The notes under the pieces are model-generated. The model was not told the DNA's origin. It saw only the letters and a list, made by a program, of their open reading frames with translations, and ran no database searches. The position numbers were made by a program, and so were the translations under genes. 64,000 bases of DNA, taken from NCBI RefSeq assembly GCF_001705235.1, contig NZ_MCGV01000001.1:620001-684000 (forward strand), in the 5' to 3' direction. Shown in pieces: positions 16,797 to 25,595 of the stretch (positions are counted from its first letter, which is position 1; each line of letters starts with the position of its first letter). Source of the stretch: Clostridium pasteurianum. Lineage in GTDB: Bacteria; Bacillota; Clostridia; Clostridiales; Clostridiaceae.

Positions 16797-18269
16797 CTAT
16801 TGCCCTTTTTTATCATGATTTTCTGCATTAGTAATTTGAGTTATTTCATTTAGTATAAGGCCATATTCTCCATTGGCATCTTCGACTTCGCCATATTTCT
16901 TTATATATTCTTTATGGCTCATTACATTATTTTTAACTTCTGCCATTGCCACATTCTTTTTATCTGCATCATCTTCGGGTAGAGGATAATTATGTCCAAA
17001 TACAATGGAATAGCTTAAACCTAACCAGGATTTTTTAAAGCTACTGTAACTATATTGAGAGGCCTCAACTATAAAATTAATAAGCTGCTTAAATATAGGC
17101 TCCCAATCAGTCCATTTTTCTTCACATCTTGCTATTAAGTCATTGTATAAATATTTCATTGCTTTTGCACTTGGAATATTATTTAAATCTTTAATAGTTG
17201 GAATATCAAGTGTCTCCCTCATATCCCTATCTAGTCTATCTAAGTATGAATCTACAGCACCTGAACTGCTCACGCTGTACTCTTGTCTAGACATTGTTGC
17301 TTGCTTGCCTGCATCAGCTGCTTTATCATCTGTTCTTATAGCATGTATGGCATTTGGAGCTATAACTAAATTATCTACATCTTCTTTTTTACCATCAATA
17401 ATATTGGTAGCACCAAACATTTCAAACCTTAATGCATCTGCAAAATCTGAATTTTTCTTATTATAAAGTGTTTGAACATCAATCAAGTCTTCAAGATCAC
17501 TTTCTCCAAAATCATCATTAAGCTCTCCACCATTCTTAATAAGCCAGCATGGAAGAATACTAAAACCTGTATTAGTTGTCACCGTCTCTATAGGTTCTGT
17601 TAAATTATCACCATAGTATTTATCTTTTCTATAGAATGCAGTTATAGGATCTGTTTCTTTTTCTCTGCTATAAAAATAAGTGTGAAGATAATAAATTTTC
17701 TTTGTGTCATCATCAGTTAATGCATTGTTATCATCTTCCTCAAAAAATACTACTTTTAAAAGCTTTCCATTTTTCTCATCATAATAGAAATTTTCTATAT
17801 TCTCATATTTTATTTCTATTGGTTTATTAGGATTTGCTTCAACTCTAAGAAGTACTCTTTTTTCAATGGTACTCATTAGAAAAGCTTGCTTGGTGTTTTT
17901 CCAAAATTGATTAGCTTCCAATATATCATAAACAAACTTTCTTAGAGCCTCACATTCATTGTCATCCTCTATATTGTCAGCTTTAAATGACATAGTTGGC
18001 TCTACCCCAAGCATAAACCTAGCTTGCTTTTTTAATAGAGGCTTAACCTTATTTCTTATATCTTGTGTAGGCGTGTAATCAACATTATCATTGCTTTTCC
18101 AGCTCTGACCTAAAAATATATCATCTTGAACCTTGTTTACATTAGGAAACTTACATTTTCCTTTATAAAATAGGTAATATTTAAGGGCTTCCCTACGCTC
18201 TATTTTTTCAATTATAGGCAAATTAAATAATGTTTCTCTAATACTTGGTGCTAAATTAATATTTCGCAT
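16797..18269 (-). CDS. Portal protein, SPP1 Gp6-like family
   Basis: 490 residues starting MRNINLAPSIRETLFNLPII after GGAGGT. Family features include LKKQARFMLGVEPTMSFKAD, FWKNTKQAFLMSTIEKRVLL, YENIENFYYDEKNGKLLKVV, SVSSSGAVDSYLDRLDRDMR, and the clip/wing segment ETLDIPTIKDLNNIPSAKAM. The portal is the dodecameric channel through which DNA is packaged. It lies directly after terminase, as usual. Confidence 0.9.
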   Translation of the reverse strand: MRNINLAPSIRETLFNLPIIEKIERREALKYYLFYKGKCKFPNVNKVQDDIFLGQSWKSNDNVDYTPTQDIRNKVKPLLKKQARFMLGVEPTMSFKADNIEDDNECEALRKFVYDILEANQFWKNTKQAFLMSTIEKRVLLRVEANPNKPIEIKYENIENFYYDEKNGKLLKVVFFEEDDNNALTDDDTKKIYYLHTYFYSREKETDPITAFYRKDKYYGDNLTEPIETVTTNTGFSILPCWLIKNGGELNDDFGESDLEDLIDVQTLYNKKNSDFADALRFEMFGATNIIDGKKEDVDNLVIAPNAIHAIRTDDKAADAGKQATMSRQEYSVSSSGAVDSYLDRLDRDMRETLDIPTIKDLNNIPSAKAMKYLYNDLIARCEEKWTDWEPIFKQLINFIVEASQYSYSSFKKSWLGLSYSIVFGHNYPLPEDDADKKNVAMAEVKNNVMSHKEYIKKYGEVEDANGEYGLILNEITQITNAENHDKKGQ

Positions 18270-18306
18270 TAATATTACCTCCCTTCCATATTTCTATAAA
18301 TTTTTT

Positions 18307-19647
18307 CTAAAATACTGTGTGCATCTTTATGCTTTTTCCAAATGCACTATTCTTAATTCCTAGTCCCTTGTTATATATAGCATCATTATAAGATTTTTCA
18401 GTTATCTTAAGTATTGTATTGACAAAATACCTTACAGCATCCATGGCATGATCCATAACCTTTAGTGGTTTATCTTCCCCACGTTGTACAGCCTTTTCAT
18501 CCCAAACATATGAAAAAAATTCTTTAAATGTGTTTGTGCAGCAATCATTAAACTTTAATACGCAATCATTTAAAGCACTTCCAACATTTCTTATGCCTTC
18601 AAGTACATCATTCTTAGCCTTTCTAACATAAAATTTTCCCTTCTGCCTTATAATGGCTATAAAACTTGCAGCACTTGGATCAATAACTATAGCTTTTATT
18701 TTTCTATCTCCAACAAACTTAACCAGGTCATCATAATACTCATTATCAGTTTTTTGTTTACCATTGTCTCTTCCAGAATAGTAATACTCATTAACTAAAT
18801 ACCATTTACCATCACACTGTCCCCATAAAAGGAAAACAGTTGCATTTTGAGTACCATAGTCGCAGCTCACATAAAACTCTTTATATTCTCTCTGTATTGT
18901 CTGCGCCTTGTGCTTAACTTCATCAAACATATCATAAATTAATCCCTCAGCTTGTACCCATAAGCCTAATATATAGCGTTTATAGAACACACCACTGAAC
19001 ATACGACTGAATCTCGCCTTGACCTTCCCTGAAAGACTTAAATTATCATCCATATCAAAGTGCATATATAAAATATTCTTTTCTTTTGCTTTATCTATGA
19101 ACTCAGTTTTAACAAAGTGATATGGACTTCCTGGATTGCAATTTAAAAATATCTTTGCACCATCTACAGAGCAGCGTCCTATCATTTGATCAACAAAATT
19201 TTGTGGAAATAGAGCAACCTCGTCACCTAACGCACCAGCAGCAGTTAAGCCTTGTAATTTATCCTGTGAAGCTTCATTACTGGCATCATACATGTAATAA
19301 GTATTGTCACCTACTATAATAAAATTCTCTGACCTGTTATACTCATAGTTAAGATTCCATGCTGTGAGTATTTGCTGCATAGGTCCTATAACATTCTTTT
19401 TAAGTGCTCCAATGGTTTTACCTGCTAATATGAAATTTTCACCATTAAAATGTTTGAGGGACCATCTTATAAAGCTGCATATCATAGCAATTGTTTTGCC
19501 TGACCTTATAGCTCCATCTGCAATAACAATATCTTTGTGAGCAAACGGCGAACCCTTTTCCCAAAAGAACAACAGCTTTTTTTGCTTTAATGAAAATGGC
19601 ATAAATCTAAAACCTTTAATCTTCTTTTTCTTTCTCATTTTCATCAT
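18307..19647 (-). CDS. Terminase large subunit, PBSX/Terminase_3 type
   Basis: 446 residues in the frame shown. Residues about 40 to 55 (VIADGAIRSGKTIAMICSFI) contain the Walker A motif GAIRSGKT. Walker B is AAGALGDEVALFP. The C-terminal nuclease domain shows YVSCDYGTQNATVFLLWG, AIVIDPSAASFIA and MDHAMDAVRYFVN, with the Asp residues expected of the RNase H-like fold. It overlaps the small subunit gene by about 30 bp. Several ATGs lie at the 5' end, and the one at 19638 has AAGG at a better distance than 19647. It powers DNA packaging and cuts the concatemer. Confidence 0.92.
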   Translation of the reverse strand: MMKMRKKKKIKGFRFMPFSLKQKKLLFFWEKGSPFAHKDIVIADGAIRSGKTIAMICSFIRWSLKHFNGENFILAGKTIGALKKNVIGPMQQILTAWNLNYEYNRSENFIIVGDNTYYMYDASNEASQDKLQGLTAAGALGDEVALFPQNFVDQMIGRCSVDGAKIFLNCNPGSPYHFVKTEFIDKAKEKNILYMHFDMDDNLSLSGKVKARFSRMFSGVFYKRYILGLWVQAEGLIYDMFDEVKHKAQTIQREYKEFYVSCDYGTQNATVFLLWGQCDGKWYLVNEYYYSGRDNGKQKTDNEYYDDLVKFVGDRKIKAIVIDPSAASFIAIIRQKGKFYVRKAKNDVLEGIRNVGSALNDCVLKFNDCCTNTFKEFFSYVWDEKAVQRGEDKPLKVMDHAMDAVRYFVNTILKITEKSYNDAIYNKGLGIKNSAFGKSIKMHTVF

Positions 19648-20509
19648 CCTTAAACAGTTCTTTTATTTCGTTTTCGCCTGGTCTTGTAGCTTCAATAAAG
19701 TTCTCAATATCCTCACAGGATTTATCATTGTCATTACCTTTCATGCTGTTAATTTCAGCTTTAATTTTCTCATTGACAAGCTTCTTATATTCAAGTTCAA
19801 ATTTCACTTTTTCTTCATTAGATAAAAGATTGCTTAGTTTAACTAACATGCTCATTGCTTTTAATTTATCTGGGAGCTTAATTTTAATGCCATATTTACC
19901 TTCTGACACTTCTGTTATTAAACTTGTATCGAAATTTGCACTATCCTTTAAATTAACATAGCTATACTCTTTTACTTTTTGTTCCCCAGTACTAGGATCA
20001 ATGACTGGTATGCCCTCTCCTTTATCATTCTTAGTCCACTGAAGCTCAAACTTCTTTCCAAATTCAAGATAATCCCCTATATCTGAAAAAGCGATATCTT
20101 TATACTTCTGTATTAGTCCCTTTTTAAGAAATTCCTCACTCAGCTCAGCATCTAGTAATGCATTTATCTGATGTTTTATCTTTGGATTCTTTAGGGCTCT
20201 GCATCCTTTAGCCATTGCAGTTTCGTAAGTGCATTTATAAGCTCTTTGATATGCCTTAGTAGCATTTTGTTTTTTAGCATATATAGCACAAAAAAGCTTT
20301 TGTTTATCGGTAAGCTCAGTATTTTTTTTGCTCTTTTTTTGCATTGTTCCATTCAATTTGTATTCCCATTTATCCTTTGCTTTCCATCCTGATATTGTCT
20401 TTTCGGAGATTTGAAGTATCCTAGCAATTTCCCTTAATTTTATATTTCCTTTATGCTGCTTATAAATTAAAAATGCCTTATCCCTATTTGGGCTTCTTTG
20501 CCTCGGCAC
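19616..20509 (-). CDS. Terminase small subunit with N-terminal HTH
   Basis: 297 residues from a GTG at 20509 with AGGTG upstream. Residues 1 to 50 form a helix-turn-helix (KLREIARILQISEKTISGWK) that binds pac or cos DNA. Residues about 62 to 180 are a Terminase_2-type domain (LTDKQKLFCAIYAKKQNATK, AYKCTYETAMAKGCRALKNP, DIAFSDIGDYLEFGKKF). The C-terminus is strongly acidic. It recognises the packaging site and regulates the large subunit. Confidence 0.88.
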   Translation of the reverse strand: MPRQRSPNRDKAFLIYKQHKGNIKLREIARILQISEKTISGWKAKDKWEYKLNGTMQKKSKKNTELTDKQKLFCAIYAKKQNATKAYQRAYKCTYETAMAKGCRALKNPKIKHQINALLDAELSEEFLKKGLIQKYKDIAFSDIGDYLEFGKKFELQWTKNDKGEGIPVIDPSTGEQKVKEYSYVNLKDSANFDTSLITEVSEGKYGIKIKLPDKLKAMSMLVKLSNLLSNEEKVKFELEYKKLVNEKIKAEINSMKGNDNDKSCEDIENFIEATRPGENEIKELFKDDENEKEKED

Positions 20510-20866
20510 ATCACATCACCTGCCTAATTAGTTATTTTAAAAATGTAATTTACTTGCCTTATTTTATGTATAATAAAAGCACCAGTATTTCTACTAGTGC
20601 CTAACATGTGGTTTAGGATTCGTGCTTATTATATTGTAGAGTTTTCATTACTAATATGGATTAAAACCATAATACTCTATCTCCCGTTCACTTTTGACTG
20701 TGTTCACCTTTCCGCCACCACATAAGTTGACTTTTGCCTGTATTTAATTTTCTACAATACTATTATAAGACTTAATTATGTCCTATGATATTCGTTTTTA
20801 ATTCGCTTTTAATTCATATTTAATTCATAAACTTTTATATATTATTGAACTTCAAAATCATCAATC
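20510..20866 (-). promoter_or_regulatory. Putative phage late control region upstream of terminase
   Basis: This 357-bp gap has no gene. It holds three imperfect direct repeats GTTSACYTTT at 20686, 20702 and 20726 (plus-strand orientation), a minus-strand TATAAT at 20628 to 20633 without a recognisable -35 box, and between that and terminase a hairpin GCACTAGT...ACTGGTGC (20579 to 20600) followed by TTTT on the minus strand. The layout suggests an activator-dependent late promoter with a leader terminator. The activator would be the ArpU-like protein encoded just upstream. It could also be the packaging site. Confidence 0.5.
20570..20600 (-). terminator. Rho-independent terminator-like hairpin before terminase
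   Basis: On the minus strand GCACTAGTAGAAATACTGGTGC folds into a stem with one mismatch and is followed by TTTTATTATAC. It ends the early transcript or acts as a leader attenuator for the late operon. Confidence 0.6.
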
Positions 20867-21409
20867 TTATAAAATGCTTTTACTATCTGTATCGCTATGC
20901 CACATTCCCCAATTAGCTATGTTCTCTATAATTCTTTGCTTTTTTCTGTTTACCTGTGATTGAGACATGTGAAGTTCAATTCCTACACGCCATTCTGGTA
21001 GTTCTTTTCCATACCTGCTTTTAAGGAATTCAAAATCCTTCTTACATAATTCCCTTATATTATCATCAATAATTACATTATCAGCTTCTATCTCACGTAT
21101 TTGTTCTTCTGTATCGGCTATTTCTTCAAGTTTTCTTGACTGCTCTTTTAAAAGCTTATCTACTATTCTCACTGCTGTTCTTTCCGCATAACTTTCACTA
21201 TTAGGGCTTGTCTGTACTTTCTCCTCATAAGTCATTGCTCTAGATTCCTCTGGAATACTTATATCTGTACTTCGTAATTTCTTTTCTATCTGATCTACTT
21301 GTTTATCTAATATGTCAACTTTATGTTTGAGACTATTTATTGCCCTATCTTTCTTAAAATAATTATATACTTTACGCTCTGTATTCCTAAATGTTTCTTT
21401 ATCTATCAT
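20867..21409 (-). CDS. ArpU/RinA-like phage late transcription regulator
   Basis: 180 residues. The N-terminal 110 residues are a charged coiled region (KHKVDILDKQVDQIEKKL, EQSRKLEEIADTEEQIREIE). The C-terminal 60 residues carry a sigma-70 region-4-like helix-turn-helix: CKKDFEFLKSRYGKELPEW, then RVGIELHMSQSQVNRKKQRI. This arrangement, directly upstream of the small terminase gene, is that of the ArpU/RinA/LtrC group that switches on late genes in Gram-positive phages. It probably acts at the 357-bp control region downstream. SD AGGGTGAT. Confidence 0.72.
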   Translation of the reverse strand: MIDKETFRNTERKVYNYFKKDRAINSLKHKVDILDKQVDQIEKKLRSTDISIPEESRAMTYEEKVQTSPNSESYAERTAVRIVDKLLKEQSRKLEEIADTEEQIREIEADNVIIDDNIRELCKKDFEFLKSRYGKELPEWRVGIELHMSQSQVNRKKQRIIENIANWGMWHSDTDSKSIL

Positions 21410-21426
21410 AACATCACCCTTTTAAG

Positions 21427-21771
21427 TTAAGTATTTTTAAGTTCAAACCTTAGCCGCATGAGTATACTTCTTAAAGTTTCAATCTCTAGTCTTAAATTAT
21501 CTGCTGCACTTATAGCTGTGTAATAAGATGACTCTGCTATATCCCTATTCATCCTAAGTTGTGCTACCACTTCATCTCCGCGGGACAAATCCTGTATTAA
21601 AGTAGCCGGATATTTCTGTGATTTTAGCAAAAGTATCCTTTTATTTAATGCCATTCTATAATTTCTTTCTGCTTCTGCCTTTTTTATTCCTAATGTTTTA
21701 ATTTCTGAATTGCCTCTAGTTAATGCTATTTGTGCAGTTTTTAATTTTCCAATTATCTCTCCTGATGTCAT
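21427..21771 (-). CDS. Small helical phage protein, unknown
   Basis: 114 residues, almost wholly helical (EIIGKLKTAQIALTRGNSEI, KAEAERNYRMALNKRILLLK, ETLRSILMRLRFEL) with strong SD AAGGAG. Short coiled-coil proteins with LKSQKYPATLIQDLSRGD-like centres are common just before late regulators in Clostridium and Lactobacillus phages. The function is not known to me. Confidence 0.6.
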   Translation of the reverse strand: MTSGEIIGKLKTAQIALTRGNSEIKTLGIKKAEAERNYRMALNKRILLLKSQKYPATLIQDLSRGDEVVAQLRMNRDIAESSYYTAISAADNLRLEIETLRSILMRLRFELKNT

Positions 21772-21848
21772 ATCACTTTCTCCTTTTCAGTATTCTTACA
21801 TATATATATATATTCTTAAATTTCACTTTCTTCATAGCATCAATATAT

Positions 21849-22019
21849 TTACCTCCTGCTTGACTTGTAATTTCTATTTCTGGCTTTTATACTACTCTCT
21901 ATAAGTACCTGCCTTGCTTCCATATTTCCGCGCAGCTTAATTTGCTTAATTTTCTTCCTCCTTTTCTGTATCATCATATATGTCCATAGTCCTAATTCCT
22001 TAGGTGTAAGTTTTTCCAT
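21849..22019 (-). CDS. Very small basic phage protein
   Basis: 56 residues from the ATG at 22019, chosen because GGAG lies five bases before it (an upstream ATG at 22034 lacks a site). Sequence MEKLTPKELGLWTYMMIQKR is followed by a run of basic residues and ends RNRNYKSSRR. It has the size and charge of small early phage regulators, but no family is recognisable. The frame could also be non-coding. Confidence 0.4.
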   Translation of the reverse strand: MEKLTPKELGLWTYMMIQKRRKKIKQIKLRGNMEARQVLIESSIKARNRNYKSSRR

Positions 22020-22065
22020 ATTTTCTCCTTCCAATTGAGTGTCTTTTAATAATGTAAAAGTAAAT

Positions 22066-22896
22066 CTATATCAAAATTTCATCTTCTTCGTTTTGCCATT
22101 CTGTTAATTTTTTTTCTAATTCAGCATAATCATATTTTCTCTGACTATAGTTACTAAAATTATCTTGCTTTTCTTTCTTCCTTGAATCCTTCATATTAAG
22201 CATCAATCTGTCATAATGTTTTCTTAATTTCTCCGGGCTTAAAATATTCTTATACCAAAATGGATCTTCTTGACACCACTTAATTACTGCTTTTACCTCT
22301 TCTATATTCCTCTTATCAATCTCAAGCATATAGTGAAAAGTCTTAGCCCATTTCTCTATATTGGGTTTCCTAGTCTTGTCATTATTACGCTTAATATATT
22401 TAAAGAGATATGATGCTAGTCGAAACTCGTTTGAGTTTGGACGATATATATTATCATCGTTATTATCATTATCATCATTATTGTTTGTACGTTTCAGTAA
22501 TGTTTTCTTGAGGTTTCTGTGATTTATTGGTGACGTTTCAATGTCGCTTTTACTGATGTTCATATCTTGATAAGTGCTGTAATTTACTATACTTATAGTG
22601 GTTTTTTTGCTGTCGCTTTTATAGATTATCATTTCATCACAACTTAATAGCTCCAAAAACCTTTTTACTTTTGAATTACTCCAGCCCCATTTTGTGCATA
22701 ATTTCCGCATAGAGGTTATTAATTCCCCCCTTTTAACTTGAATTAAATTGCTATCAAATAATGTTTTTTTCTCTTGATAGTTGGCTGAAAGGAGAAGGTC
22801 AATCCATGCTTGCCCCTTTGAAAAAGGCCTCTCCTGCCACAACCAACTATCTTCAATTTTTCTATATATACTAATCCAGCCTTTACTCTCTCTCAT
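22066..22896 (-). CDS. Phage replisome organizer / DnaD-like replication initiator
   Basis: 276 residues. The N-terminus GWISIYRKIEDSWLWQERPF, FSKGQAWIDLLLSANYQEKK, then LIQVKRGELITSMRKLCTKW, KVKRFLELLSCDEMI is the winged-helix phage replisome organizer domain that binds the origin. A DNDNNDDN linker (about residues 135 to 152) follows. The C-terminal NIEEVKAVIKWCQEDPFWYK with NILSPEKLRKHYDRL is the usual partner-binding end. The linker DNA (22440 to 22490) is AT-rich and repetitive, like a lambda-type origin inside the initiator gene. SD TAGGTG. Confidence 0.82.
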   Translation of the reverse strand: MRESKGWISIYRKIEDSWLWQERPFSKGQAWIDLLLSANYQEKKTLFDSNLIQVKRGELITSMRKLCTKWGWSNSKVKRFLELLSCDEMIIYKSDSKKTTISIVNYSTYQDMNISKSDIETSPINHRNLKKTLLKRTNNNDDNDNNDDNIYRPNSNEFRLASYLFKYIKRNNDKTRKPNIEKWAKTFHYMLEIDKRNIEEVKAVIKWCQEDPFWYKNILSPEKLRKHYDRLMLNMKDSRKKEKQDNFSNYSQRKYDYAELEKKLTEWQNEEDEILI

Positions 22897-22925
22897 ATTT
22901 TCACCTACTTATTTTATTGGAAAAT

Positions 22926-24656
22926 TTAACATAACTTTTCTATTTGAAATTCATCTGAATTTGTAGCAGTTATAAAGTACTGGAATTCATCATCTTCAAT
23001 AGATCTTAAAAATTCTTTCTGTGACCTTGGATTGAGTTTTTCAAAACCATCAAGGCAAATAACTTTCAATTCTCCAGCTTGTGCTTTTGCAATTTTCATA
23101 GCAATCTCAAATTTTTCACCATCACTTAAGCCATCAATAAGAGTTCCATTTATTCTAATCAATCCATTACCATCGATGGATATGCCATCTATTGGCATTT
23201 TAGCGGTTTTCAAAAGCTCAGTTGGCAATGTTCTAGCCTTTTCAACCTTTGCAGTTAAATCAGCTGAATATCTCTCTTTCTCTGCTAATTTATTGTCCCT
23301 TATACTTATTAGGTTGTCCCATTGTCTTAAGTACTCTCTCATCTCTGATACTTCATCAGCAGCCTTTTGCAATGGTGTAACATCAACTGGTTCATTATTT
23401 TCAAGGTACTCTGCTGCTTTACCAACTCTAATTTTTTCTTTTTCAACTTCATCTGTAGCTTTGGTATCTACCGCTTCAAGTTTTTGTTTTTCTAATGAAT
23501 CCAAAGAATTAAGTTCTTCTGTTTTCTGAGTAATCTTATTTTTCTGTAGGTATATATTGTCCTTTTCAGATTCCTTTCTAGCCTGGCTTTCCTTTTTTAA
23601 ATTTTCTTTATCTATAGCTAATTCATTATTGACATTATCTTTCACAAAAGAATACTTTTCCTTAGCTGCCGCACATTTTTTCTTATACTCTTCTTCTAAA
23701 GTTTTTAGCTCATTTTGATAATCAAAATTAATTTTATTAATTCCATCTCTATGCTTGTTTTCAGCTTCTTTTATGTTAACTTCTAAATTCTTATCTGCAC
23801 CTACTAATATATCTTTACTTTTCTCAATTTTATTCTTAGCTAAATCTATTAATTCTTTAATATCCTGACGCTTATCTCTATAATTAAGCTGTATCCTTGA
23901 CTTTTCACTTTCTGCATTAGCCTTAATAGCTTGTACATTTGTTTTAAAACCTTTCTGAAGTGCCTTCGCCTGTTCTATATATTTATTAATTTCTTGTGCA
24001 TCATTAACTTTTTTGTAGTATTCCTGAATACTTTTATTTCTCCAAGCCTCACCATCGTAATCAGCTGGAAGTTCATCCCTAATATTTTTAATTTGAATTT
24101 TAAGCTCTTTAATTTTCCTATTAGCTTCTTCCCTATCCTTGAAATACTTAGTTTCTATAGCCTTAAGTACCATCAAAATGTGTTTATCATATTCAATATT
24201 TGAAGGTATTTCTCCAAACCATTTTTTAATATCCTTCTGAGACCAATCTATCTTAAGCATATTAAGAATTGATTTAGTCTGTTCCATAATATTCATATTT
24301 ACCCAATCAAGAGGTCTAAATATATAGCCATTAATTAAATCCCTTAAAAACCTTTCTGTACTTGGAATACCTTCATCACCTTTACTCAATTTCAAATAAT
24401 CCGATTTTTCCTGTCTGATTTTTCTATTTACTTGTAACCCATCATCAAGCTCCACAAACAATGTTGCTTCTTTTTCTCCATGCTTTATTATCTCAGTACG
24501 TCTATTTTTATTTGTAAAGGTCTTTTCTATAGCTTCAAGAATAGAACTTTTGCCGCTGCCTTTTGGTCCTTTAAAAATATTTACTTTTGAAGCCTCTAGT
24601 CCTAATTCATCCACACCAAGAAAATTCTTTATTAAAAGTTTCTTTATTTTGCTCAT
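22926..24656 (-). CDS. Phage SMC/RecN-like AAA ATPase
   Basis: 576 residues from ATG 24656, preferred over 24671 because GGAGGT lies just before it. Walker A GPKGSGKSS is at about residue 33. A long coiled coil spans about residues 170 to 430, including a possible hinge-like CAAAKEKY. The signature-type LIDGLSDGEKFEIAMKIAKA and Walker B VICLDGFEKL are at the C-terminus. Phages encode such Rad50/RecF-like ATPases in replication or recombination modules, often with a nuclease or Erf/RecT partner. None is seen here. Walker B has Gly where a Glu is usual, with Glu two residues later, which I believe is common in phage members. Confidence 0.82.
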   Translation of the reverse strand: MSKIKKLLIKNFLGVDELGLEASKVNIFKGPKGSGKSSILEAIEKTFTNKNRRTEIIKHGEKEATLFVELDDGLQVNRKIRQEKSDYLKLSKGDEGIPSTERFLRDLINGYIFRPLDWVNMNIMEQTKSILNMLKIDWSQKDIKKWFGEIPSNIEYDKHILMVLKAIETKYFKDREEANRKIKELKIQIKNIRDELPADYDGEAWRNKSIQEYYKKVNDAQEINKYIEQAKALQKGFKTNVQAIKANAESEKSRIQLNYRDKRQDIKELIDLAKNKIEKSKDILVGADKNLEVNIKEAENKHRDGINKINFDYQNELKTLEEEYKKKCAAAKEKYSFVKDNVNNELAIDKENLKKESQARKESEKDNIYLQKNKITQKTEELNSLDSLEKQKLEAVDTKATDEVEKEKIRVGKAAEYLENNEPVDVTPLQKAADEVSEMREYLRQWDNLISIRDNKLAEKERYSADLTAKVEKARTLPTELLKTAKMPIDGISIDGNGLIRINGTLIDGLSDGEKFEIAMKIAKAQAGELKVICLDGFEKLNPRSQKEFLRSIEDDEFQYFITATNSDEFQIEKLC

Positions 24657-24735
24657 TGTATTAACCTCCATTTGATTTTTTACTTTATAATCTTGTGAAC
24701 AAAGCTTTTACTAATTTTAAATTGTTTTGTGTCTT

Positions 24736-24948
24736 TTAAGATACTTTTTCGTTAAAAAAAATTTCCATTGCTTTACTAACACTTAGTCCTAAAAAAACAA
24801 TAATGTTTTCTATTTCTTGTCTAGTAAATTCAGTTTCACCGCGAAGCTTTCTATATAAAGCAGATTTACTTATTCCTAATTCATTAGCTAGATCTGAAAT
24901 TTTTTTGTTATTTAAAATAATCTGTGCTTTTAATAATGCTGTGTTCAT
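24736..24948 (-). CDS. Cro-like HTH regulator
   Basis: 70 residues. A Xre-type helix-turn-helix covers about residues 17 to 60 (KISDLANELGISKSALYRKL, TRQEIENIIVFLGLS). It lies head to head with the CI-like repressor gene and is the first gene of the leftward lytic operon, so it acts as the Cro-type switch. Promoter TTGACA-N17-TATATT lies just upstream with an inverted-repeat operator at the start site. Confidence 0.8.
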   Translation of the reverse strand: MNTALLKAQIILNNKKISDLANELGISKSALYRKLRGETEFTRQEIENIIVFLGLSVSKAMEIFFNEKVS

Positions 24949-24964
24949 ATTTCCAACTCCTTTC

Positions 24965-24980
24965 GTGTCATTTACGACAC
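24965..24980. promoter_or_regulatory. Operator: GTGTC-N6-GACAC inverted repeat
   Basis: GTGTCATTTACGACAC is a 5-bp-arm palindrome placed between the cro promoter and the cro ATG. Two more GACAC half sites occur at 25023 to 25027 and 25063 to 25067, the last inside the repressor promoter spacer. The set is the likely binding site for the CI-like and Cro-like proteins. Confidence 0.7.
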
Positions 24981-24984
24981 TTTT

Positions 24985-25013
24985 AATATAACTCTATTAT
25001 TTTCCAATGTCAA
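24985..25013 (-). promoter_or_regulatory. Leftward lytic promoter for cro operon
   Basis: Minus strand TTGACA (25008 to 25013), 17-bp spacer, TATATT (24985 to 24990). The predicted start falls next to the palindromic operator, so repressor binding would block it. Confidence 0.75.
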
Positions 25014-25052
25014 CACTTAAAAGACACTTTTTTTTTAAAAAGCATCAATAAG

Positions 25053-25081
25053 TTGCATAAAGGACACAGATATGCTATAAT
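25053..25081 (+). promoter_or_regulatory. Rightward promoter for the repressor gene
   Basis: Plus strand TTGCAT (25053 to 25058), 17-bp spacer, TATAAT (25076 to 25081). A GACAC half site sits within the spacer, consistent with autoregulation or Cro repression. The repressor SD GAGGAGGGG follows. Confidence 0.75.
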
Positions 25082-25106
25082 TTAAGTAATTTGAGGAGGG
25101 GCAAAA

Positions 25107-25580
25107 ATGAATGTTAAAGATATAATTCACAATAGAAGAATAGAACTTGGGCTTACTTATGAAGAACTAGGAAAAATGGTTGGCGTAGGTAAGAGCACAG
25201 TTAGAAAATGGGAAACAGGTATGATAGAAAATATGAGAAGAGATAATATTGTTGCCCTAGCTAAAGCTTTAAATCTATCTCCCTCTTTAATAATGGGATG
25301 GGAAACTGAAGAGGAAGATTCAAGTAAAAAAGAATTAGATATGGATGAAGCAAAACTTTTAAGTAATTACAATAAATTAAATGACTTAGGCAAAAATGAA
25401 GCTAATAAAAGAGTTGCTGAATTAACATGTATTCCTATATATTATGATTCAGAAAATGCAGCAACAAAAATTCTTGAAAATATGAGCGATACTATTGCTG
25501 CACATGATGATGATTTAACACCTGCTGAAAAATCAGAAATGGATAAAAGAATTTTAGACAAAATAAATGGTTTTAAGTAA
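25107..25580 (+). CDS. CI-like phage repressor (Xre HTH)
   Basis: 157 residues. Residues 1 to 65 form a Xre-family helix-turn-helix (RRIELGLTYEELGKMVGVGK, STVRKWETG, NIVALAKALNLSPSLIMGWE). The rest is an acidic, helical tail (ELDMDEAKLLSNYNKLNDLG, then TPAEKSEMDKRILDKINGF) without a LexA-like S24 peptidase core, so it would not self-cleave. It is followed after 15 bp by an ImmA-like metalloprotease, the usual partner that inactivates such repressors. The pair maintains lysogeny. Confidence 0.82.
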   Translation: MNVKDIIHNRRIELGLTYEELGKMVGVGKSTVRKWETGMIENMRRDNIVALAKALNLSPSLIMGWETEEEDSSKKELDMDEAKLLSNYNKLNDLGKNEANKRVAELTCIPIYYDSENAATKILENMSDTIAAHDDDLTPAEKSEMDKRILDKINGFK

Positions 25581-25595
25581 TTGGAGCTGTTGTGA

